Notes: generated from the letters alone by a model not told the origin. A stretch of DNA of 39,781 nt from Bacteroidales bacterium (GCA_016281315.1 JAEEIJ010000040.1:1-39781), one strand, 5' to 3'. Positions 29,521-38,992 are shown, counted from the first letter of the stretch. A program made the numbers and translations.

Positions 29521-30870
29521 CTATTTTCTGAGCGAAGGGTTGATTTCAAAATCCACCGCTTTGTCGCCCTGGGCGTTCGCCCCGAATTCGTAGTCCTTCC
29601 CCGGCAGGATGGCGTTCATAATCACGCCCACGAGGGCCGCGACCGCAAGGCCGCTGAGTTTCGTAAACCCGAGGTCGATGGCGCCAATCGAGTAGCTGAT
29701 ACCGATGGCGAGCACCAGGATGAGCGCCGCGATGATGACGTTGCGGCTCTTGGTGAAGTCCACCTGGTTCTCCACGATGTTGCGCACACCCACGGCGGAA
29801 ATCATACCGTAGAGCACCAGGGATACACCGCCGATGGTGGCTGCCGGCATACAGGCGATGAGGGCGCTGAACTTCGGGCAGAAGCTGAGGATAATCGCGA
29901 ATACGGCGGCGATGCGGATCACGCGAGGATCGTAAACCTTGGTGAGGTTCAGCACGCCGGTGTTCTCACCGTAAGTGGTATTGGCCGGGGCGCCGAACAG
30001 CGAAGCCAGCATCGTAGCCAGGCCGTCGCCCATCAGGGTGCGGTGCAGGCCGGGATCCTCCAGGTAGTTGATGCCCGTGGTGGAGGAGATGGCGCACATA
30101 TCGCCGATATGTTCCATCATGGTGGCGAGGGAAATGGGCACGATGGCGATGATGGCGCTCACCACCAGGCCCCAGTTCGGGTTCTCGAACACGTGGAAAG
30201 CGGTGTTGTCCCAGTGGAAGGGGACGCCCACCCAGGCGGCTTCCTTCACGGCGCCGAAATCGCACAGGCCGAAGCAGGCCGCTACGATGTAGGAACCCAG
30301 CACGCCCAGCAGGATGGGGATAATCCGGATCATCCCCTTGCCCCAGATGTTGCAGACGATGATGATGGCGATGGCCAGCAGGGCGATCCACCAGTTCTGG
30401 TTGCAGTTGTTGATGGCGCTGCCGCTGAGCGTAAGGCCGATGGCAATGATGATGGGCCCCGTCACAATGGGCGGGAAGAAGCGCATCACCTTCTTGGCAC
30501 CGAAAGCGGCAAACAGGCCCGCCAGGATGAAGTAGATGAGGCCGGCCGCAAACACGCCGATGCAGGCATAGGGCAGGGATTCCACTTGGCTCAGGCCTTG
30601 ATCCGCTCCCATCGCCACCACGGCGGCGTAACCGCCCAGGAACGCGAAGGACGAACCCAGGAATGCCGGCACCTTCAGTTTGGTAAGGAAATGAAAAATG
30701 AGCGTTCCCAAACCTGCGAAAAGGAGAGTGGCGCTCATCGAAAGACCGGTAATGACCGGAACAAGGACTGTGGCTCCGAACATGGCGAACATGTGCTGGA
30801 GGCCGAGGGTAAGCATCTTGCCCTTACCAAGCGTACGGGCGTCGTAGATAGCTTGCTGCTTTTGTGTCAT
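29521..30870 (-). CDS. Uracil-xanthine permease (NCS2, UraA/PbuX type)
   Basis: 449 residues, about 14 membrane helices. The opening LGLQHMFAMFGATVLVPVITGLSMSATLLFAGLGTLIFH and the segment GAPANTTYGENTGVLNLTKV are the classical NCS2 motifs, with the substrate-binding Glu in the latter. It imports uracil or xanthine; the sequence does not distinguish which. First gene of the nucleobase operon, with palindromes around its promoter. Confidence 0.93.
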   Translation of the reverse strand: MTQKQQAIYDARTLGKGKMLTLGLQHMFAMFGATVLVPVITGLSMSATLLFAGLGTLIFHFLTKLKVPAFLGSSFAFLGGYAAVVAMGADQGLSQVESLPYACIGVFAAGLIYFILAGLFAAFGAKKVMRFFPPIVTGPIIIAIGLTLSGSAINNCNQNWWIALLAIAIIIVCNIWGKGMIRIIPILLGVLGSYIVAACFGLCDFGAVKEAAWVGVPFHWDNTAFHVFENPNWGLVVSAIIAIVPISLATMMEHIGDMCAISSTTGINYLEDPGLHRTLMGDGLATMLASLFGAPANTTYGENTGVLNLTKVYDPRVIRIAAVFAIILSFCPKFSALIACMPAATIGGVSLVLYGMISAVGVRNIVENQVDFTKSRNVIIAALILVLAIGISYSIGAIDLGFTKLSGLAVAALVGVIMNAILPGKDYEFGANAQGDKAVDFEINPSLRK

Positions 30871-30885
30871 AAATATAATAGGTGT

Positions 30886-30899
30886 TAAGTGTTGTCCTA
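30886..30899. promoter_or_regulatory. Putative operator, leader site
   Basis: TAAGTGTTGTCCTA is a one-mismatch version of the palindromic site at 30947-30960. It lies about 20-35 nt downstream of the predicted transcription start of the uraA-type gene. Confidence 0.45.
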
Positions 30900-30923
30900 T
30901 CCCTTCAGGCCTTTATGACCGGA

Positions 30924-30954
30924 CAAAGATAGTTATTAAAATTTTTTAGGACAA
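30924..30954 (-). promoter_or_regulatory. Promoter of the nucleobase operon
   Basis: On the minus strand TTG (30954-30952), a 20-bp spacer and TATCTTTG (30931-30924). The -33 TTG lies inside the upstream palindrome. Confidence 0.7.
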
Positions 30955-30960
30955 CACCTA
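30947..30960. promoter_or_regulatory. Putative operator overlapping the -33 box
   Basis: TAGGACAACACCTA has inverted TAGG/CCTA arms with a 6-bp centre. A near copy lies 61 bp away (30886-30899), about six helical turns. A repressor bound to both could loop out and silence the promoter between them. Confidence 0.45.
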
Positions 30961-30995
30961 ACCCTATTTTTTTGAACAAAGTTTTCAACAATGGC

Positions 30996-33900
30996 CTACA
31001 GGCCCTTCCCGTGGCAATTTTTGAATTTGAGGCCGCTGCCGCAGGGGCAGGGATCGTTGCGGCCCACCTGCTTGTCCACGCGGACGGGCATCCGGGAGCG
31101 CTGCTCGCCGTTGGTGGTGAGCTGCGACGGGTCGTTGGTGCGGAGCTGGTTGTTCCGGCTGGGGGCGGCCGGGCGGGCCTCGCGGGCGTCATCGGCATTC
31201 CTTAAAGGAATAAACGCGCGCAGAAGGAAGGTGAGAACCTCTTCGTTCAGCTTTTCGAGCATCTCGGTGAAGAGGTTGTAGCTCTCGAGCTTATACACCA
31301 CCAGCGGGTCCTTCTGCTCATAGGCGGCGTTCTGGACGCTCTGACGGAGGTCGTCCATATCGCGCAGGTGCTGCTTCCAGTAGTCGTCGATGTAGTAGAG
31401 GACGATGTTGCGGCTTAGGGCGCGCACAATCTCGCGGCTTTCCGTCTCGTAGGCCTTCTGCAGGTTCACGCTCAGGGTGAGCTGCTTCTTGCCGTTGGAG
31501 ATGGGGATGGCGATGTTCTCGTACATCTTGGCCTGCTTCTCATAGACGGTCTTGATGACGGGATTCACCTTTTCCACCATCGTGTTCATACGGCGGTCGT
31601 AGACCTCCTGCATATGCCCGGCCAGTTTGTCCGCAATCTCGCGGGGCTTGGCATCGGCATAGAACTCCGCGTCGAAGCCCGGGTCGATGGAGAGCTTCGC
31701 GATGATGAACTCCTCGAATTCTTCGTAGGGCATTCCCTCGGCCTGTTCGGCCAGGATCATCGCGGTGTCCTGCATCATATTCTGGATGTCGATCTCGATG
31801 CGCTCGCCGGAGAGGGCGTTGCGGCGACGGGCATAGACGGCCTCGCGCTGATAGTTCATCACGTCGTCGTACTCCAGGGTGCGCTTGCGCCAGCCGAAGT
31901 GGTTCTCCTCCACCTTCTTCTGGGCGTTCTCGATGCTCTTGGAGAGCATTCCGCTCACCAGGGCTTCATTGTCGGCCATCCCGAGCTTGTCCACCACGCC
32001 AGCGATGCGCTCGGAGCCGAATTTCCGCATCAGGTCGTCTTCCAGGGAGATGTAGAAGCAGGAGCTTCCGGGGTCTCCTTGACGGCCTGCACGGCCCCTC
32101 AACTGACGGTCCACGCGACGGCTGTCGTGCCTTGTTGTGCCGATGATGGCGAGGCCGCCAGCCGCCTTCACCTCCGGGGTGAGCTTGATATCCGTACCAC
32201 GGCCGGCCATATTGGTGGCGATGGTCACCTTGCCCTTCTGGCCCGCCTGGGCCACGATTTCGGCTTCACGGGCGTGCTCTTTCGCGTTGAGGACGTTGGC
32301 CTTGATGCCGCGCATACTCATCATACGGGCCAGGAGTTCCGAGGTCTCCACGTCGGTGGTACCCACCAGGACCGGACGGCCGGCGTTGGAGAGTTCCACC
32401 ACTTTATCGATAACGGCGTTGAACTTGCCCTTCTTGGTCTTGTAGATGATGTCGTTCTGGTCGTCGCGGATGACGGGCCGATTGGTGGGAATCACCACCA
32501 CGTCCAGCTTGTAGATGTCCCAGAACTCCCCGGCCTCGGTCTCGGCCGTACCGGTCATACCGGCCAGCTTGTGATACATACGGAAGTAGTTCTGGAGGGT
32601 GATGGTGGCGAAGGTCTGCGTGGCGGCTTCCACCTTCACGTTTTCCTTGGCCTCCACGGCCTGGTGCAGTCCGTCGCTCCAGCGGCGGCCTTCCATAATA
32701 CGGCCGGTGGACTCGTCCACGATCTTGACCTTGTTGTCCACGATCACGTAGTCAACGTCCTTGGTGAACATCGCATAGGCCTTCAGGAGCTGGATCACGG
32801 TGTGTACGCGCTCGCTCTTGAGGGAGAAGTCCTCCATCAGGGCGTCCTTCTTCTCGGCCTTTTCCGCCGCGCTGAGGGAGGCGTCGTGGGTGATTTCCGC
32901 GATGGCGGCGCCCACGTCCGGGAGCACGAAGAAGTTGGGGTCGCTCACGCTGCCGGCCAGGGTATCATGGCCTTTATCCGTCATATCCACGGAATTCAGC
33001 ACCTCGTTGATGACGAAATAGAGTTCGTCGGTCACCTGGGGCATCTCACGCTCGTTGTCCTGCATAAAGTAGGCTTCGCTCTTCTGCATCAGGGCCTTCA
33101 TTCCGGGTTCGGAGAGGAACTTGATGAGGGGCTGATACTTCGGCAGGCCCTTGTAGCAGCGGTAGAGGAGCTTGCCTCCTTCGGCCTCGTTCCCTGCGGC
33201 GATGAGCTTCTTGCTCTCGTTCAGCGTCTGGTTGATGAGGGCGCGCTGTTTGGTATAGAGGTTCTCCACATAGGGCCGATACTCCATAAACTGGTCGTCC
33301 CCGGAGGCCTTTTCCATCGGCCCGGAAATGATGAGGGGCGTACGGGCGTCGTCGATGAGGACGGAGTCCACCTCGTCCACGATGGCATAGTGGTGCTTGC
33401 GCTGCACGAGGTCGCTTACGCGGGCGCACATATTGTCCCTCAGGTAGTCGAAGCCGAACTCGTTGTTGGTGCCGAAGGTGATGCTGCATTCGTAGGCCTT
33501 TCTTCTTGCGTCGCTATTCGGCTGATGCTTGTCGATGCAGTCTACGCTGAGGCCGTGGAACATATAGAGCGGGCCCATCCACTCGGAGTCACGCTTGGAC
33601 AGATAGTCGTTCACGGTAACCACGTGCACGCCTTTTCCGGCCAGGGCGTTCAGGAACACGGGCAGGGTGGCGACCAGGGTCTTACCCTCACCGGTGGCCA
33701 TTTCCGCAATCATACCGCGCTGCTCCTTATTGGTCTTCACGCCGCCGTTCAGGACGATACCGCCGATGAGCTGCACGTCGTAGTGCACCATATCCCAGGT
33801 AATCTCGTTGCCACCGGCCTGCCAGTGGTTGTGCCAGATGGCTTTGTCGCCTTTGATCTCCACGAAATCTTTCCCTTCCGCCGCCAGCTGCTTGTCGAAT

Positions 33901-34301
33901 TCGCTGGCGGTGACCTCGATGCTTTCGCTCTCCGCGAAACGCCGGGCCGTGGACTTCACGATGGCGAATGCCTCCGGCAGCACCTGGTTCAGGATCTTCT
34001 CGATGGCTTCATCCTCGTCCTTCACGAGTTTGTCGCTCTCCGAGGCCAGTTCTTCCTTCCGGGCCACGGGGATGTCCTGCTCCAGTTCCGCCTTGATGGC
34101 GGCGATGCGGTCCTCGAAGGGTTTTTCCACTTCCCGGATCTGCGCTTTCAGCTCTACGCTTTTGGCTCTGAGTTCGTCGTTGGAGAGTTTGTCAATATCC
34201 GGATATACGGCAAGGATTTGGTCCAGCACCGGTTTGATGGCTTTCATATCCCGGTCGCTCTTGGTACCAAATATTTTTTTCAGTATGTTAGCAATGGCCA
34301 T
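30996..34301 (-). CDS. secA: Preprotein translocase ATPase SecA
   Basis: 1101 residues, the long form found in Bacteroidota. Walker A MATGEGKT (201-208), [30 protein letters not shown] and [13 protein letters not shown] (helicase motif), [17 protein letters not shown] motif, and a C-terminal zinc tail [13 protein letters not shown] (Cys1085, Cys1087, Cys1096, His1097) that binds SecB or lipids. An insertion of about 80 residues near residues 60-140 is typical for the phylum. It drives export through SecYEG. Stands alone with its own promoter. Confidence 0.98.
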   Translation of the reverse strand: MAIANILKKIFGTKSDRDMKAIKPVLDQILAVYPDIDKLSNDELRAKSVELKAQIREVEKPFEDRIAAIKAELEQDIPVARKEELASESDKLVKDEDEAIEKILNQVLPEAFAIVKSTARRFAESESIEVTASEFDKQLAAEGKDFVEIKGDKAIWHNHWQAGGNEITWDMVHYDVQLIGGIVLNGGVKTNKEQRGMIAEMATGEGKTLVATLPVFLNALAGKGVHVVTVNDYLSKRDSEWMGPLYMFHGLSVDCIDKHQPNSDARRKAYECSITFGTNNEFGFDYLRDNMCARVSDLVQRKHHYAIVDEVDSVLIDDARTPLIISGPMEKASGDDQFMEYRPYVENLYTKQRALINQTLNESKKLIAAGNEAEGGKLLYRCYKGLPKYQPLIKFLSEPGMKALMQKSEAYFMQDNEREMPQVTDELYFVINEVLNSVDMTDKGHDTLAGSVSDPNFFVLPDVGAAIAEITHDASLSAAEKAEKKDALMEDFSLKSERVHTVIQLLKAYAMFTKDVDYVIVDNKVKIVDESTGRIMEGRRWSDGLHQAVEAKENVKVEAATQTFATITLQNYFRMYHKLAGMTGTAETEAGEFWDIYKLDVVVIPTNRPVIRDDQNDIIYKTKKGKFNAVIDKVVELSNAGRPVLVGTTDVETSELLARMMSMRGIKANVLNAKEHAREAEIVAQAGQKGKVTIATNMAGRGTDIKLTPEVKAAGGLAIIGTTRHDSRRVDRQLRGRAGRQGDPGSSCFYISLEDDLMRKFGSERIAGVVDKLGMADNEALVSGMLSKSIENAQKKVEENHFGWRKRTLEYDDVMNYQREAVYARRRNALSGERIEIDIQNMMQDTAMILAEQAEGMPYEEFEEFIIAKLSIDPGFDAEFYADAKPREIADKLAGHMQEVYDRRMNTMVEKVNPVIKTVYEKQAKMYENIAIPISNGKKQLTLSVNLQKAYETESREIVRALSRNIVLYYIDDYWKQHLRDMDDLRQSVQNAAYEQKDPLVVYKLESYNLFTEMLEKLNEEVLTFLLRAFIPLRNADDAREARPAAPSRNNQLRTNDPSQLTTNGEQRSRMPVRVDKQVGRNDPCPCGSGLKFKNCHGKGL

Positions 34302-34322
34302 ATGGCGGTTGTTTTAATCTTA

Positions 34323-34354
34323 CAAATGTAGCGAATTTGCCGCTATTCTACAAA
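34323..34354 (-). promoter_or_regulatory. Promoter of secA
   Basis: On the minus strand TTTG (34354-34351), a 20-bp spacer, and TACATTTG (34330-34323). The leader to the ATG at 34301 is about 17 nt. Confidence 0.72.
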
Positions 34355-34437
34355 TCGTATTCCCGCGCGGAGTTGCTGCCATTCTGGCAGGTGCTTACCT
34401 TCACAGCATTCCCCCCATCCCCACCACCACCGCACGC

Positions 34438-34481
34438 GCTAAAGCACACTTTCCGCGTTCTGTGCAACCTTTCGTGCTTTA
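34438..34481. repeat. 44-bp palindromic repeat, copy 1
   Basis: Identical over 44 bp to 34500-34543. The unit is closed by TAAAGCAC and GTGCTTTA arms (8 bp) with an inner GCAC/GTGC pair, so each copy can form a hairpin. Confidence 0.88.
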
Positions 34482-34499
34482 ACGCCCCATTTTCTCCCG

Positions 34500-34543
34500 G
34501 CTAAAGCACACTTTCCGCGTTCTGTGCAACCTTTCGTGCTTTA
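34500..34543. repeat. 44-bp palindromic repeat, copy 2
   Basis: Second perfect copy, 62 bp after the first with an 18-bp spacer. Two identical long copies imply recent duplication or strong selection. Confidence 0.88.
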
Positions 34544-34708
34544 GACGCAACCGCGGCACCTCCTGCGTTGTGGCGAGTTGATGGGCCTTATGCGTCAGCC
34601 TGCGGGCACTGCAACCCTTGAATGAATTCGTGCCACACTACAACGCTGAAGCAGGTGATGATGTCGGATTATAGCACTGAGGCAGAAGTGTCCGTCAGCT
34701 ATTCGCAG

Positions 34709-34793
34709 CCCGATTGTTTTGGGCGCGCCTCGCGGGCGCAGGCCAAAATGATTGGGCAGCCAAGCCGGGAGGGGCGGCAGGGGGCGAAGCCCC
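34709..34793 (-). terminator. Stem-loop region after the last glycosyltransferase
   Basis: On the minus strand, 29 nt after the glycosyltransferase stop, a GGGGC/GCCCC hairpin (34793-34781) is followed by a large imperfect stem (CCCAATCATTTTGGC with GCCCAAAACAATCGGG, 34756-34709) with an inner GCGCC/GGCGC pair. A T-run is missing. It is the likely end of the polysaccharide transcript. Confidence 0.4.
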
Positions 34794-34821
34794 GGGCACA
34801 ATGCGACCCTTTCCCGCTACT

Positions 34822-35805
34822 TTAGCGGCGGGCGGCACGAACGGCGGGAAGCTGGGAACAGATCTGGCGGAAGGCCCTGAACACATTCAGGCTTCTGTAT
34901 TTGATGGCTTTAACAAGCGTGTAGAGGCACACGTACAGGAACGAGGCCCAGCGGGGACGGTTGGGATCGGCCAGCCGAACGAGCGACGCGCTGCGGTAAT
35001 TGCGTTCAATGAGGCGGTCCTTGCTCTCCGGCCGATTGGCACGGTCGTGAACGGCGCGGGCCTCCTTCACGACACCGATCTTCCAGCCCTTGTACCGCGC
35101 CCGGTTGCACCAGTCATCGTCCTGCCCATACAGCGGGAACAGCTCCTCGTTGAACAGCCCGATCTCCTTAATCGCCGTTGTGGGCACCAGCCAATGCGCC
35201 GCCATTACGCGCTTCACCGAAATCGGTTCAAGCTCCGCCTTGGACCTGGTCCAGCCACTTTTTGGACTAGGTTCAATAATATCCCCTGGACCTGGTCCAC
35301 CGACTGTGCCTCCCAGGCCCGTAGAATCCACACCTGCTGGACCTGGTCCAGCCCCTAAAATCGAACCTCGTCCATTTTTGCCCTGGACCTGGTCCACCGG
35401 GACATCAATTCGGGGAAGAATACGGCCGAACTGCTTATCCAGATCCTCATAGCCATCGGTCATCTGGAGGGGGCTGAGGACGGCGAATTCCGGATGGGCC
35501 GATGCAGCAGCGAGAAGGATATCGAGGGCGCCTTCCTCCAGCCAGGCGTCCTGGTTCAGGAGGTAGACATAGTCGTAGCCGTGGTCCAGGGCGTACTGGA
35601 AGCCCATATTGTTGGCTTTTGCGAAGCCGACGTTCTCCGCGCTGCGCACCAGATGCGCCTGCGGGAACCGGGAGGCCACAAGGTCCACACTCCCGTCCGT
35701 GGAATCGTTGTCCCAGACATAAAGGTCGGAACACACGGACGAAAGGCAGCGCTCCAGCCAGGGCGTGCCGTTATAGGTGACTACGATGACAAGAACGCGG
35801 CTCAT
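34822..35805 (-). CDS. Family 2 glycosyltransferase with repeat-coded insertion
   Basis: 327 residues from the ATG at 35805, which overlaps the previous stop (ATGA); the longer frame to 36069 is spurious. GT2 features: VIVVTYNGTPWLERCL, DNDSTDGS, ENVGFAKANNMGF, LNQDAW (Asp86 region), and the WbbL/rhamnosyltransferase-like end AAHWLVPTTAIKEIGLFNEELFPLYGQDDDWCNRARYKGW. Between about residues 135 and 192 a low-complexity insertion (VDQVQGKNGRGS, GAGPGPAG, GGPGPGD, GWTRSK) interrupts the usual short loop. It is coded by copies of a 13-bp near-palindrome. The gene is intact despite the insertion. It should add a sugar to a lipid-linked glycan. Confidence 0.88.
   Translation of the reverse strand: MSRVLVIVVTYNGTPWLERCLSSVCSDLYVWDNDSTDGSVDLVASRFPQAHLVRSAENVGFAKANNMGFQYALDHGYDYVYLLNQDAWLEEGALDILLAAASAHPEFAVLSPLQMTDGYEDLDKQFGRILPRIDVPVDQVQGKNGRGSILGAGPGPAGVDSTGLGGTVGGPGPGDIIEPSPKSGWTRSKAELEPISVKRVMAAHWLVPTTAIKEIGLFNEELFPLYGQDDDWCNRARYKGWKIGVVKEARAVHDRANRPESKDRLIERNYRSASLVRLADPNRPRWASFLYVCLYTLVKAIKYRSLNVFRAFRQICSQLPAVRAARR
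35241..35396. repeat. Array of TGGACCTGGTCCA near-palindromes inside a gene
   Basis: Four perfect copies (35241-35253, 35287-35299, 35338-35350, 35384-35396) and two degenerate ones (35263-35275, 35362-35374). Each has 6-bp inverted arms TGGACC/GGTCCA around one base. Neighbouring units lie 22-24 bp apart, with one gap of about 51 bp. On the coding strand the same sequence is read as WTRS, GPGP, GPGP and VDQVQ, i.e. in three frames, so the DNA (or RNA) motif and not the peptide is what is repeated. Confidence 0.9.
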
Positions 35806-36710
35806 ACCTTGAACTTCCGGAAGATTTCTTTGGGCGTCTTTTTGGAGAACACCGTTTTCATTACGTTGCGGGCAACCAGCCTGGCGGAAGGGTTCTTCCG
35901 ATTCTTGATCCACCTGGCGGCTTCCACGCACCAGATGAAGAGTTTCAGGGCGAAGGGCTCGCCGTAGAAAATGAGCGAACCGCGCACGCGGGCGGGCTTG
36001 ATGGCCGATTCCCAGGTGGAAACCGTGCCGCCGGCCAGGTGCGTGATGGACACGCGGGAATCGGCCCACACGGTGTAGCCCAGCTCATTCAGCTTATGCC
36101 CCAGGGCGATGTCCTCCGGCGTGAAGAAAAAGCGCTCGTCGAAGCCGCCCACGCCTTTCAACAGCTCTGTCTTAATCAGGAAGCACGCCCCGTTCAGCGT
36201 ATAGGTCCTGAACAGCCGACCTTTTCCGGAGCGCCGGATCTTGTTCCATCGCGACCGTTTGGCCTCATTCACCCAATGGAGGTAGTGGCGGGCATAGCGC
36301 CAGGCGCTCCAGGGTCCGCGGCCGCAGGTTTGGAGCTTGCCGTCCGGGAAGTAGATGGCGGGCGAAATGGCCGCGGCCTCCTGCGGCAGCTTTTCCAGGG
36401 CGGCCACCAGCTTGTCAATCACCGGCTCGTCCATCCGCGTATCGTCGTTGACGATGAAGCAGTATCGGCCTTGCACATAGGGCAGGGCCAGATTGTTGTT
36501 CTCCGCGAAGCCGCGCAGCTCCCGCGAAGGGATGAGCGTAACCTCGGGGTATTCCTCCGCGAAGCGTTCCTCGTCATCACGGGACCACAGATAGGCCACC
36601 ACCAGGATCTGGAGGGCCGATTGGGTCATCACCAGCATCCGCTGCAGGCAGCTTTCCAGGTGCTCCTGCGGGCCGTGCATACAGACGATGATGACGCTTA
36701 CCTCTTCCAT
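35802..36710 (-). CDS. Family 2 glycosyltransferase
   Basis: 302 residues. SVIIVCMHGPQEHLESCL opens the nucleotide-sugar fold; RGFAENNNLALPYVQGRYCFIVNDDTRMDE contains the metal-binding DDT; ISPAIYFPDGKLQTCGR and TLNGACFLIKTELLKGVGGFDERFFFTPEDIALGHKLNELGY give the acceptor region with the ED motif. Similar to rhamnosyl- or other transferases for surface glycans. Starts 3 nt after the previous gene's stop and overlaps the next start. Confidence 0.92.
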   Translation of the reverse strand: MEEVSVIIVCMHGPQEHLESCLQRMLVMTQSALQILVVAYLWSRDDEERFAEEYPEVTLIPSRELRGFAENNNLALPYVQGRYCFIVNDDTRMDEPVIDKLVAALEKLPQEAAAISPAIYFPDGKLQTCGRGPWSAWRYARHYLHWVNEAKRSRWNKIRRSGKGRLFRTYTLNGACFLIKTELLKGVGGFDERFFFTPEDIALGHKLNELGYTVWADSRVSITHLAGGTVSTWESAIKPARVRGSLIFYGEPFALKLFIWCVEAARWIKNRKNPSARLVARNVMKTVFSKKTPKEIFRKFKV

Positions 36711-36713
36711 AGC

Positions 36714-37547
36714 TTAACGACAATTAGGTACGCCGATGTGAAGGCGCTTCCGGACAATCCGCGCCAGGCAGCCCCGGAAAAGTTTCCAAGGGACTATGCC
36801 CTCGCGCTCGCAGAAAGCGGAAGCCGTAGAACGTGCGTCAGAACCTTTCTTCCGGCACATCATCCAGAGCCCGTAGAACGGATATAGCTTAACCCCACGC
36901 GCCTCGAACAGCTGCTGTACCCGCCAGTAAACGCCCAGGCGGTCCTCCAGGGAGCGGGAACTCCCAAAGTAATCCCGGCTCACGCTGCCGGGACGTTCCG
37001 TCACCACATACAGCGAAGAAGGGTCAAACGCCACGGAACGGGCGTTGAGGCCCACCAGGACCGAAAAACTGAAGTCGTTGGCGCAGGAGGTCTCGTCGAA
37101 GCGGATGCCCGCCCCGGAGACCAGCGAACGCCGCACCATCTTGCCCCAGGGTTCGGGGTAGCAGTAGCGGCAGTAAAAGTCAATGAGGGACGGCCGGGCG
37201 GCATAGCGGGAGAGACAGCGCAGTTTGTCGTTCTGCCGGGAGGATGGTGCTAGGGTATCGGAAAGAACGGCCCGCACCCCGAAGTACACCACATCGGCGG
37301 CCGAAGAAAAATGCTTGTCCAGCAGTTCGAAGGCATCGGCCTCGAAGAAATCATCCGCGTCCAGGAAGAGGAGCCACTCCCCTTTCGCCCGATCCAGCGC
37401 CTGGTTCCGCGCCCACCCGGCACCGCGCCGGGAGGCGTCCTGCACCGGGAGGACTTCTACATCGGCCCGCTCCGGAATGCTTCGGAGGGCACGCTCAAAC
37501 AGCGCATCCTCCTCCACGTACGGAATAATGACGGAATAGCGGATCAT
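36714..37547 (-). CDS. Family 2 glycosyltransferase
   Basis: 277 residues. YSVIIPYVEEDALFERALRSI, VQDASRRGAGWARNQALDRAKGEWLLFLDADDFFE (the D-A-D-D metal site) and YPEPWGKMVRRSLV are the GT-A features of short GT2 enzymes such as those that decorate LPS or capsule. The donor sugar is not predictable. Its ATG overlaps the flippase stop (ATGA). Confidence 0.92.
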   Translation of the reverse strand: MIRYSVIIPYVEEDALFERALRSIPERADVEVLPVQDASRRGAGWARNQALDRAKGEWLLFLDADDFFEADAFELLDKHFSSAADVVYFGVRAVLSDTLAPSSRQNDKLRCLSRYAARPSLIDFYCRYCYPEPWGKMVRRSLVSGAGIRFDETSCANDFSFSVLVGLNARSVAFDPSSLYVVTERPGSVSRDYFGSSRSLEDRLGVYWRVQQLFEARGVKLYPFYGLWMMCRKKGSDARSTASAFCEREGIVPWKLFRGCLARIVRKRLHIGVPNCR

Positions 37548-38992
37548 CTTCGGAAAGAACGGACATAAGCCTTTTCACCCGGCGTGAGGCCCCAGAGCCA
37601 GACGCCCGAAGCGGAAGCCAGCAGCCCCACAAAAGCCACTACCAAAAAGCGCCACCAGCACACCGGCACCAGCCAGACCACCACACCCACGGCCAGCGCA
37701 GCAGGCAGGACGGCCGAGAACATCGGCAGGACGGCGGTGCGGAAATAGCGGCCGACGGGGAAACCCGTGTCGCGGTGGACCACCCACAGCATTGCGGCGG
37801 CTTTCAGCACATACACGCACAGGAAGATGGCATATCCCGTCCAGACGGGCGCGCCCAGGCGGAACGCCGCCCAGGTGAGCGGGAAGACCAGCACGGCGAC
37901 GCCGCTGGTGATCAGATAATACTTACGGATGCGCCCGTGCGCCTGCTCCAAAATATTCAGCGTGCCGGGCGTAAAGTCAATCAAAAAGCAAAGCAACGTC
38001 AACTTGGTGAACAGCGCAGCCTCCGGCGGGACGGGCCCCAGCCACAGCCGCAGGATGGAAGAGGCATCCGTCAAAAACGGAATGGCCAGCACCCAGAGCA
38101 CCCAGAAATAGTATTTGGAGCCCTTGCACACCAGGTCGAAGGCATAATCGCGCGAGCCGCCCACATAAGATTTCGTGAGCTGGGGATTCAGCGCCAGGGC
38201 GATGTTGGTAGCGAACTGACGCACCACCTGCTCCACTTTATCAGCCACCCCGCGGGCGGCGTTCATCCCCACCCCGAAGAAAATGTTCATCAGCTGGTTC
38301 ACGCCCTGCGTGTTCAGCATATAGGCGCCGCTGCCCAGGAAGTTCCAGCCGGCAAAAGCGCCCATCTCCTTCATCAGGGCCGGCTCATAGCAGGGACCGC
38401 TGCGGGCCTCGCGGAAGCGGACGGCGCTGTAGACGGCATAGGCCCCGCGGGAGAGCAGCGCCACCACAAGCAGGAGGACGGCGTAGACCACGAGTTTATC
38501 GGCCGATGAATACCACACGCCGAAGGCCACTCCCAGCTTGAGCAGCCCTTCCAGCACGCTGATGAGCGCATAGGCGCCCATATGCTCGTGCGCGTTGATG
38601 GTGGCCGTGTAGGGCAGGCTCAGCAGGTCCAGCACCAGGATGATGGCCGATGTATGCAGCACCACGCGCGCCGCCTCCAGCCGCTCCGGCGGCAGGACCA
38701 TCTTCGTATTGACGTACCACAGGCCCAGCGTTTCCGTGAGAAGGAGCACCAGCAGCCCGAAGAGGGCCATAATGCTGAGGCTGGTGCCGAAGATGCGCCG
38801 AAGCTTCCCTTCATCCCCTTCCCCCAGGCCCACGGTGATGTAGCGCGTGATGGCGCTTTTCACCGTGTTCATCACCAGGGTGAACATCGTCACCACACCG
38901 CCCACGGCGCTGTACACGCCGTAGTCCGTCACCCCGAGGGCGCGGAGGATCATCCGGTAGGTGAACAGGCCGATGACCAGCATCAGCCCCAT
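37544..38992 (-). CDS. Wzx-like polysaccharide flippase
   Basis: 482 residues from the first ATG, with about 12-14 membrane helices in the MOP superfamily pattern (TYRMILRALGVTDYGVYSAVGGVVTMFTLVMNT, FAGWNFLGSGAYMLNTQGVNQLMNIFFGVGMNAARG). It flips lipid-linked oligosaccharides to the periplasm. Homologous coding clearly begins earlier: the open frame upstream reads SRRIARNTVLLYFR, which is the conserved N-terminus of Bacteroidales flippases. No ATG, GTG or TTG lies in that part before an in-frame stop; a CTG at 39064, overlapping the end of glnS, is the likeliest start. Operon with glnS upstream and glycosyltransferases downstream. Confidence 0.9.
   Translation of the reverse strand: MGLMLVIGLFTYRMILRALGVTDYGVYSAVGGVVTMFTLVMNTVKSAITRYITVGLGEGDEGKLRRIFGTSLSIMALFGLLVLLLTETLGLWYVNTKMVLPPERLEAARVVLHTSAIILVLDLLSLPYTATINAHEHMGAYALISVLEGLLKLGVAFGVWYSSADKLVVYAVLLLVVALLSRGAYAVYSAVRFREARSGPCYEPALMKEMGAFAGWNFLGSGAYMLNTQGVNQLMNIFFGVGMNAARGVADKVEQVVRQFATNIALALNPQLTKSYVGGSRDYAFDLVCKGSKYYFWVLWVLAIPFLTDASSILRLWLGPVPPEAALFTKLTLLCFLIDFTPGTLNILEQAHGRIRKYYLITSGVAVLVFPLTWAAFRLGAPVWTGYAIFLCVYVLKAAAMLWVVHRDTGFPVGRYFRTAVLPMFSAVLPAALAVGVVVWLVPVCWWRFLVVAFVGLLASASGVWLWGLTPGEKAYVRSFRR

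Larger units (their letters stand above)
34355..34821. other. Non-coding stretch between secA and the glycosyltransferase block
   Basis: No convincing gene on either strand; the short frames here lack family features. It holds the duplicated 44-bp repeat (34438-34543), an imperfect stem-loop at 34709-34756 and a small GGGGC/GCCCC hairpin at 34781-34793. The rest shows no feature I can name. It may be a decayed element or a regulatory region for surface-polysaccharide genes. Confidence 0.5.

Noticed and set aside
31614..34331. A 905-codon open frame antisense to secA, and other long antisense frames (for example 15579-16340, 27332-28693, 29470-30888)
   Set aside because: They mirror confirmed genes, have compositions rich in His, Gly and Val with no domain pattern, and are expected in GC-rich coding DNA.
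34438..34543. CRISPR array
   Set aside because: Only two 44-bp repeats with one 18-bp spacer, internal palindromes over the whole unit and no cas gene in the window.
35806..36069. N-terminal extension of the glycosyltransferase frame at 34822-36069
   Set aside because: It overlaps the upstream transferase in another frame and has an Arg/His-rich composition unlike any GT2 start; the ATGA overlap at 35805 is the better start.
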